Assembly: GCA_037974665.1 (NCBI GenBank)
Contig: CM075781.1
Span: 34,573,235 to 34,637,234 of the forward strand
DNA: 64,000 bases
Direction of reading: 5' to 3'
From: Ehretia macrophylla
Lineage: Eukaryota; Streptophyta; Magnoliopsida; Boraginales; Ehretiaceae
Shown one piece after another: positions 58,978 through 64,000 of this stretch. Each line of letters begins with the position of its first letter. The stretch's first letter is position 1. The notes under the pieces were generated by a model. It was not told the origin of the DNA, searched no databases, and saw only the letters and a list, made by a program, of their open reading frames with translations. The position numbers and the translations under genes are program-made.

Positions 58978-61900
58978 ATGATAGTTTTCTACTGGAATTG
59001 TCAAGGTTTAGGATCGGCCTTGACAGTTCGTAGGTTGAGGAATCTTATATCCTGGTTTAGGCCCAGCATTATCGGTCTCACTGAGATGAAAATGCGTAGG
59101 AATAAAGTAGTTGGGATTGCCAGTCGTTTGAACTTTGAACTAGTTTGTAATGTTGACCCGATGGGGTTGTCGGGCGGTTTAGCCCTCTTTTGTTTGAATG
59201 GAATGAATGTTATCCTTGTTGATTATGATAAGAGTTTTATTCATGTCAAATTTAATTCCTTCTCGGATAAGGAATGAAATTTGTCCGTGGTGTATATTTT
59301 ACCTGATTTGCAGGAAAGAAGGAGGGCACGGGAAAGACTCATTGATTCACAAAGGGAAAAAAAGAACCCTCATGTCTTTATGGGAGATTTTAATTGCATT
59401 ATGCGTCAAGAGGAGAAGGAGGGAGGAAATAGGAAAGCAACTGCTGAAATTTTGGATTTTAACCGGCAGATTAGTAATGCAGGCCTGATTGAAATTGCAG
59501 CAAAAGGATGCTCGTTTACATGGATCAACAAAAGGGAGGGGAATGACTTTATTCGGCAAAAACTGGATCGAGCGCTCGCAAATCTTGAGTGGTGGAATGC
59601 GTTCCCCGAAGCTGAGGTGACAAACCTTCCCCCGGTAGAGTCAGATCACTCGCTGGTTATCTTGGATACAGATAAAAAGGGAGGCCCTGTTGGCAAGAAA
59701 AGATTTCATATTGAACCGTTTTGGCTTGAGGAGCAAGAATGCGTGGATGTGGTGCAGAATAGTTGGAACCGACATGAACACGGAGACTCAGTCCACAAGT
59801 TTAAAGCAAAGCTGGATTCGTGTCGGAGCCGGCTTAGTAGATGGAGTTAGAGGTTGGAAATAACAAGAGGAAAATCGAGGTTCTGATGAAAAAGTTGGAA
59901 AATCAAATGAACTGCCCCCTTGAAAATTTCAACATGGAGGAGTATAAGGCTACGTCTCTTGAAATTGACAGATTGTGGCCTTATGAGGAGCAATATTGGG
60001 AGGTGAGAGCAAAAGTTAAATGGCTCAAGGCAGGAGATCGTAACACATATTTTTTCCATGCATCAGTCAGATAGAGACGTGCAAGGAATAGAATCTCTAG
60101 ACTCCAGTTGGATGATAAATCCTGGACAAATGATGATGGAAAAATTAAGGAGATGGTCCAAGGGTTCTACAGTGATTTGTTTCAGACTATTGGAAATAGA
60201 AACATTGATCTAGTGATCCAGTACATTGACAAGATCATTTCGGAGGAGGAAAACAATGAGCTCATTCGACCAGTCAGGGGAGAGGAAGTTAAGGTGGCAG
60301 TGTGGAGCCTGGGTGCTAATAAAGCACCAAGCCTGGATGGCTTTTCGGGAGCCTTTTACCAAAAGTTCTGGACCTCGACCGGAGAGGACGTTGTGAAAGT
60401 TGTCAAAGGGGTCCTAGAGGATCAGGAGGAGATTCACTGTATTTACCGGACAAACATTACTATGATCCCCAAGTGTAAGACTCCCCAGAAAATTGAATAT
60501 TTTCGGCCCATCAGCTGTGCAAATTTCATTTATAAGGTGATCTCCAAAGCCCTGGTAAACAGACTCAGACCAATGATGGACAAAATTGTTTCTGTGGAAC
60601 AATCGGCGTTCGTCCCAGGAAAAGCAATTCAAGATAATATCATAGGCAGAGGAAGAATTCAAAGAAGTACTAGGCAATCCTTAAGGCGGATATGAGCAAA
60701 GCGTATGATAGGGTTGAATGGGATTTTGTTGAAGGAATTCTTAGGCGAATGGGATTCCATGAGAGATGGATTAGATGGATCATAAAGTGCATCTCTTCGG
60801 TCTCATTCAATATCCTGATTAATGGAAGTCCATCGGTGACCATTGTCCCCACTAGAGGGATCAGACAAGGGGACCCTTTGTCCCCGTATCTCTTCTCAAT
60901 TCTGACTCAGGCGCTGTCATCATTGCTAGATTGGCAACTTAGGCAGTCGATGCTAAAAGGCTTTCGAATCACTAAAAATTGTCCCCCCCTAACCCATTTG
61001 TTGTTTGCGGATGATTCCATCTTTTTTTTTAAGCTAGCTACAAAGAGGTGATGGTTTTGCAGGACATGATCTACAAGTACTGCTTTGCTTCAGGCCAAAG
61101 CCTGAATCTCAACAAATCATCTCTTGTTTTTAGTCCAAACACCCCAGCGGGTATCAAGAAATGAATTGCTGACATCCTTCGTGTCAAACAAGCGGATAAG
61201 ATTGGCAAATACTTAGGATTCCCTGTAGAGTGGGGAAGATCGAAATCGGAAGCCCTCGGATGGGTTCAAGAGAATTGTGCTGCAAAACTCCAAGGGTGGA
61301 AAGGGAAATTATTGTCAGATGCTAGAAAGGATGTTCTCATCAAGGCAGTGTTACTTGCGCTTCCGGCGTATGCAATGTCTTTCTTCTTGTTCCCAAAAAA
61401 GGTGTGAAACAAGCTGTCATCCATGGCAACAAATTTCTGGTGGAGTCGGAATGGAGAGGCTAAAACTCATTGGCTGAAGTGGGAGGAATTGAATAAACCC
61501 AAAGGAGAGGGAGGCCTTGGATTCAGGGACCTCTATAGTTATAACATTGCTCTCATTGCGAAACCAACATGGAGAATTGAAAATAATCCAAAACAGTCTC
61601 CCGGCTACCGTTCTGAAATGGATTTATTTCCCTAAATGTAGGTTTTGGGATGCAAATGTCAAAAGGCATTCGTCATGTCGTAGAGGAGTATTGTGCAAGG
61701 CAAACAGTTTCTTAAGGATAAGACTATATGGAGGATTGGAAACGGTAAAAGTATCAACATTTGGGATGATAAGTGGCTACTGGGGAAAATTTTGAGTAAT
61801 CAAAGGCCCCAAGAAGGCCCTAAGTGGGTGAGTGACCTTATCTTGCAGGACCAGAGAAAGTGGAATAAGGAACTAATCGGTCAACTTTTTGATCGAGAAA

Positions 61901-63096
61901 ATAGACAAAATATCATTGCTAATTATATACCCTGGAATGAAAGAGATGACCGCATTGTGTGGAGTCCAGGCAGGAACGGGGAATACTCTGTCAAGTCAGG
62001 ATATCATGTGACGAGAGAAAGTGTCACTAATCGGGGAAAAGAAGCATGCAACAGAGCGAGCTCATCGTCCCAGACTCCGAAAGAGGTGTGAAAGCTCGTG
62101 TGGTCGATCAAGGCCCTCCCAAAGTTGAAGTTCTTCTTGTGAAAAGTGTGTTAAAACTGTCTCCCGACTCAAGAGAACCGGTTTCAAAGAAGGGCAACTG
62201 TGTCTCTTATTTGTCCGCTGTATGAACAAGAAAGTGAGTCTGTCGAACACATCTTCCTTTTTTGTCCTTGGGTGAAGAGATTTTGGTATATTTCCCCTCT
62301 GCAGTGTGCTTTTGATCCAGTCGCCGTGATGTGTTTTAGTGAGTGGTTTCTTGGCTTTTCTAAGAGATGCTACGAAACGGGTTACAACGAGGAGGAAGCA
62401 ACGACTAAAATTGCAATATGCTGTTGGCAAATTTGGAAGGAAAGGAATGATGGTGTCATTAATGGCATAAGTATAGACATTCAAAGGGCAGTTGTGAGGG
62501 TTCAGTGTATGATATCTGAGTGGTACTACGAAAGAAATTTGAGACATAGGAGGTTGGATAATAGACAATATGAAGGAGCCCAAAATAGGGTGGCAGCACA
62601 ATGGGTTCCCCTAGAGGTGGGAACTGTCAAAGTTAATGTAGACGCATCTTTCGAAGAAAATGGGATTGCTGCTTATGCATTTATTGGGCGAGAACGAAGT
62701 GAGGAGTTGATTTTCAGGCAGACAGGACCTTTTAGATGTTTCTCAGCGGCGGAAGCGGAAGCCTTTACTATTAGATGTGCGTGTCAGTACGTGGGACAGG
62801 TGCAACAGTCTAGCATCATAATCGAAAGTGATGCTCAGGATGTTCTCAAAGCAATCAGTTCTCCGAAGTACGCTCTCAGATGGAGAGCAAACGTCATAGT
62901 GGAGGATATCAAAAAGATTGTGGCAGGTAACCCAAAGGTGAGGTTCCAATGCATAAGGAGAACGGCCAACCAACCTTACGATTGGATAGCAAAGAGTCGA
63001 CGCAGAGAAGAGCTGCCAGTTAATTGGGTGTCATGCAACCCACCTAAGTTGATATTTCTATTGATGAAGGATGGAGATCCCACAGGGATCGAGTGA
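58978..63096 (+). pseudogene. LINE ORF2 (endonuclease, reverse transcriptase, RNase H)
   Basis: Endonuclease: WNCQGLGS, TEMK, GDFN and SDHS are present (58990-59660), with an in-frame TGA at 59275-59277. RT: NITMIPKCKTP, FRPISC, SVEQSAFVPG, then MSKAYDRVEWDF, GIRQGDPLSPYLF and the catalytic FADD (about 61006-61017); the usual KAPGPDG is KAPSLDG. Frame changes lie near 59845, 60650 and 61045, with stops at 60072-60074 and several more between 61160 and 62160. The zinc-binding region (CPLYEQESESVEHIFLFCPW) and RNase H (VNVDASF, AAEAEA, IESDAQDV acidic residues) occupy one open 298-codon frame, 62200-63096. Needed for target-primed reverse transcription; not functional here. Confidence 0.88.
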
Positions 63097-63251
63097 TGGA
63101 AGTTGTATTTTTTGTTCTTTCTTTCCACCTTTTGACCAAAAAAAAAAAAGCTATAAGCTCTTCTAGTGAAAATTATCGACCAAACTGTGAATAACGAATA
63201 ATTTTATTCCTACAGTCAAATCTAGGGAAGCTAAATTTTTTACATCTTGTT

Positions 63252-63313
63252 TGTTAAGTGACCATCTCAATTAAAAGTTTAGACCGTCAGAGAGGGGTTT
63301 ATTATATTATTTA
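63252..63313 (-). repeat. Relic of a TRIM LTR
   Basis: TGTTAAGTGACCATCTCAAT and AGAGAGGGGTTTATTATATT align with the LTRs at 53654-53727 and 54018-54091, lacking the TTCAACA end. Probably a truncated copy. Confidence 0.5.
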
Positions 63314-63720
63314 GAGTAAAATACATCATATTCCCATATGTTTTATCAAAGTTGCACAACAAACTCCGTATTTTTAAAAGTGGCGTGAAACCCCCTGTAT
63401 TATCCATAATTTTGCACCATATATACCCGATCTGTCTAATTTTCTGTCAAAGTTAACAGTGAGTGACATACAATTGCTTATAATATAACTAAGAATCGCA
63501 CAAAATCTCAACACACATTTAAATTGACCAAATTACCCTTACATTGTTTCTCATTGTTCATCTTTATTTATCATTTTTTTCTTTTTTTGGTTTTTCACCC
63601 TTCTTCTTCCTGACCTAACACATACCACCACCACTACGTCTCTCTACCATAAATTATTTTATAAACTCACCATTAATAATCTTCTGTTGGTTTATCCAAT
63701 TTGAGGACTTAATGATTGTA
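63314..63720. repeat. Degenerate dispersed repeat related to 34498-34790
   Basis: Shares the TTTTTAAAAGTG and CCCCCT(G/A)T blocks and the same layout as 34498-34700. Ends are unclear and no coding is seen. Confidence 0.4.
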
Positions 63721-64000
63721 ATATCCCTAAATTTTGGTTGGGGTCAATTTAAAATATTAAAATATTATGAGGGTCATTTTATAATTATGACTTTTTCTAC
63801 ATAAAATATCTACCTATAAAGGATCTTTTCTTGGCTCATTTTTCTTTGTGCTCCAACCATGAGATAGAGAGAGAATAAGAAAAAAAAAAAAAAGAAAGAA
63901 AGAAAGGAAGGAAGATCAGATCAGAAAAAGAATAGAGAAAGGGAGATAGAAAGCTCAAATAAGAAAAGAAAGAGATTTCAGGACACAAAGAAATAAACTT
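63721..64000 (+). promoter_or_regulatory. Possible promoter and 5' leader of a gene beyond the window
   Basis: CTATAAAGG at 63814-63822 is a good TATA match, followed by a pyrimidine-rich segment and then a purine-rich (GAAA)n/(GGAA)n stretch (63866-63920) of the type often found in plant leaders. No start codon or frame confirms this, so it is only a candidate. Confidence 0.25.

Larger units (their letters stand above)
57600..63151 (+). mobile_element. L1-type LINE retrotransposon, defective
   Basis: Holds the plant L1 order: ORF1 (DUF4283, zinc knuckle), ORF2 with AP-type endonuclease, reverse transcriptase, zinc-binding domain and RNase H, then a short 3' UTR and an A12 tail (63140-63151, context TTTTGACCAAAAAAAA). 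The 5' end is uncertain: the first readable DUF4283 sequence is at about 57700 and no 5' UTR is obvious, so it is probably slightly 5'-truncated. No target duplication was found. It sits about 130 bp downstream of the receptor-kinase stop codon in the same orientation. Confidence 0.85.

Overview
This window looks like intergenic and accessory DNA from a large flowering-plant genome, probably a eudicot. It is AT-rich, has no operon structure, contains intron-bearing pseudogenes, and is dominated by plant transposable-element families: Athila-like and chromovirus-like Ty3/gypsy, Ty1/copia, CACTA, hAT, Mutator-like, TRIM and an L1-type LINE. I see no intact host gene. The only host-derived gene is a broken cysteine-rich receptor-like kinase (50826-57472). 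Species assignment is not possible from the sequence alone.

Layout, 1-33204: one minus-strand LTR element (E) with about 1.8-kb LTRs fills this stretch. Its left LTR is cut by the window edge. Its internal part shows no recognisable coding and is split by two Athila-like elements. Element A (2878-20678, target duplication ATAGA) and element B (20980-28424, duplication GTGCA) belong to the same family, and both lack reverse transcriptase, RNase H and the integrase core. Element A was itself invaded by a CACTA transposon (to 16344), whose transposase gene is split by a 3225-bp solo LTR (7292-10516, duplication AATAG). The nesting order can be read directly: MITE, then E, then A, then CACTA, then solo LTR.

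33205-49582: two copies of a small inverted-repeat element; a Ty1/copia remnant (34800-35600 and 44204-44889) split by a complete but decayed LTR element (35601-44203, duplication TTTAC); a non-autonomous hAT element (44914-45899); and a pair of long inverted repeats enclosing a second solo LTR (46435-48975, duplication AATCC).

49583-57472: a seven-exon DUF26 receptor-kinase pseudogene. Its splice sites still join in phase, but its coding exons carry frameshifts and stops. Its first intron has grown to about 4 kb and holds four TRIM groups, including a tandem LTR-internal-LTR-internal-LTR array flanked by one target duplication (54092-54999).

57600-63151: an L1-type LINE with ORF1 (DUF4283 and zinc knuckle), then endonuclease, reverse transcriptase, zinc-binding and RNase H domains, all recognisable but interrupted, ending in a poly(A) run. 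63152-64000 holds degenerate repeats and possibly the promoter side of a gene outside the window.

I found no new defence, biosynthetic or regulatory system. The most interesting content is structural: precisely readable nested insertions, a non-autonomous Athila subfamily whose deletion junction is shared by two copies, and the TRIM array.
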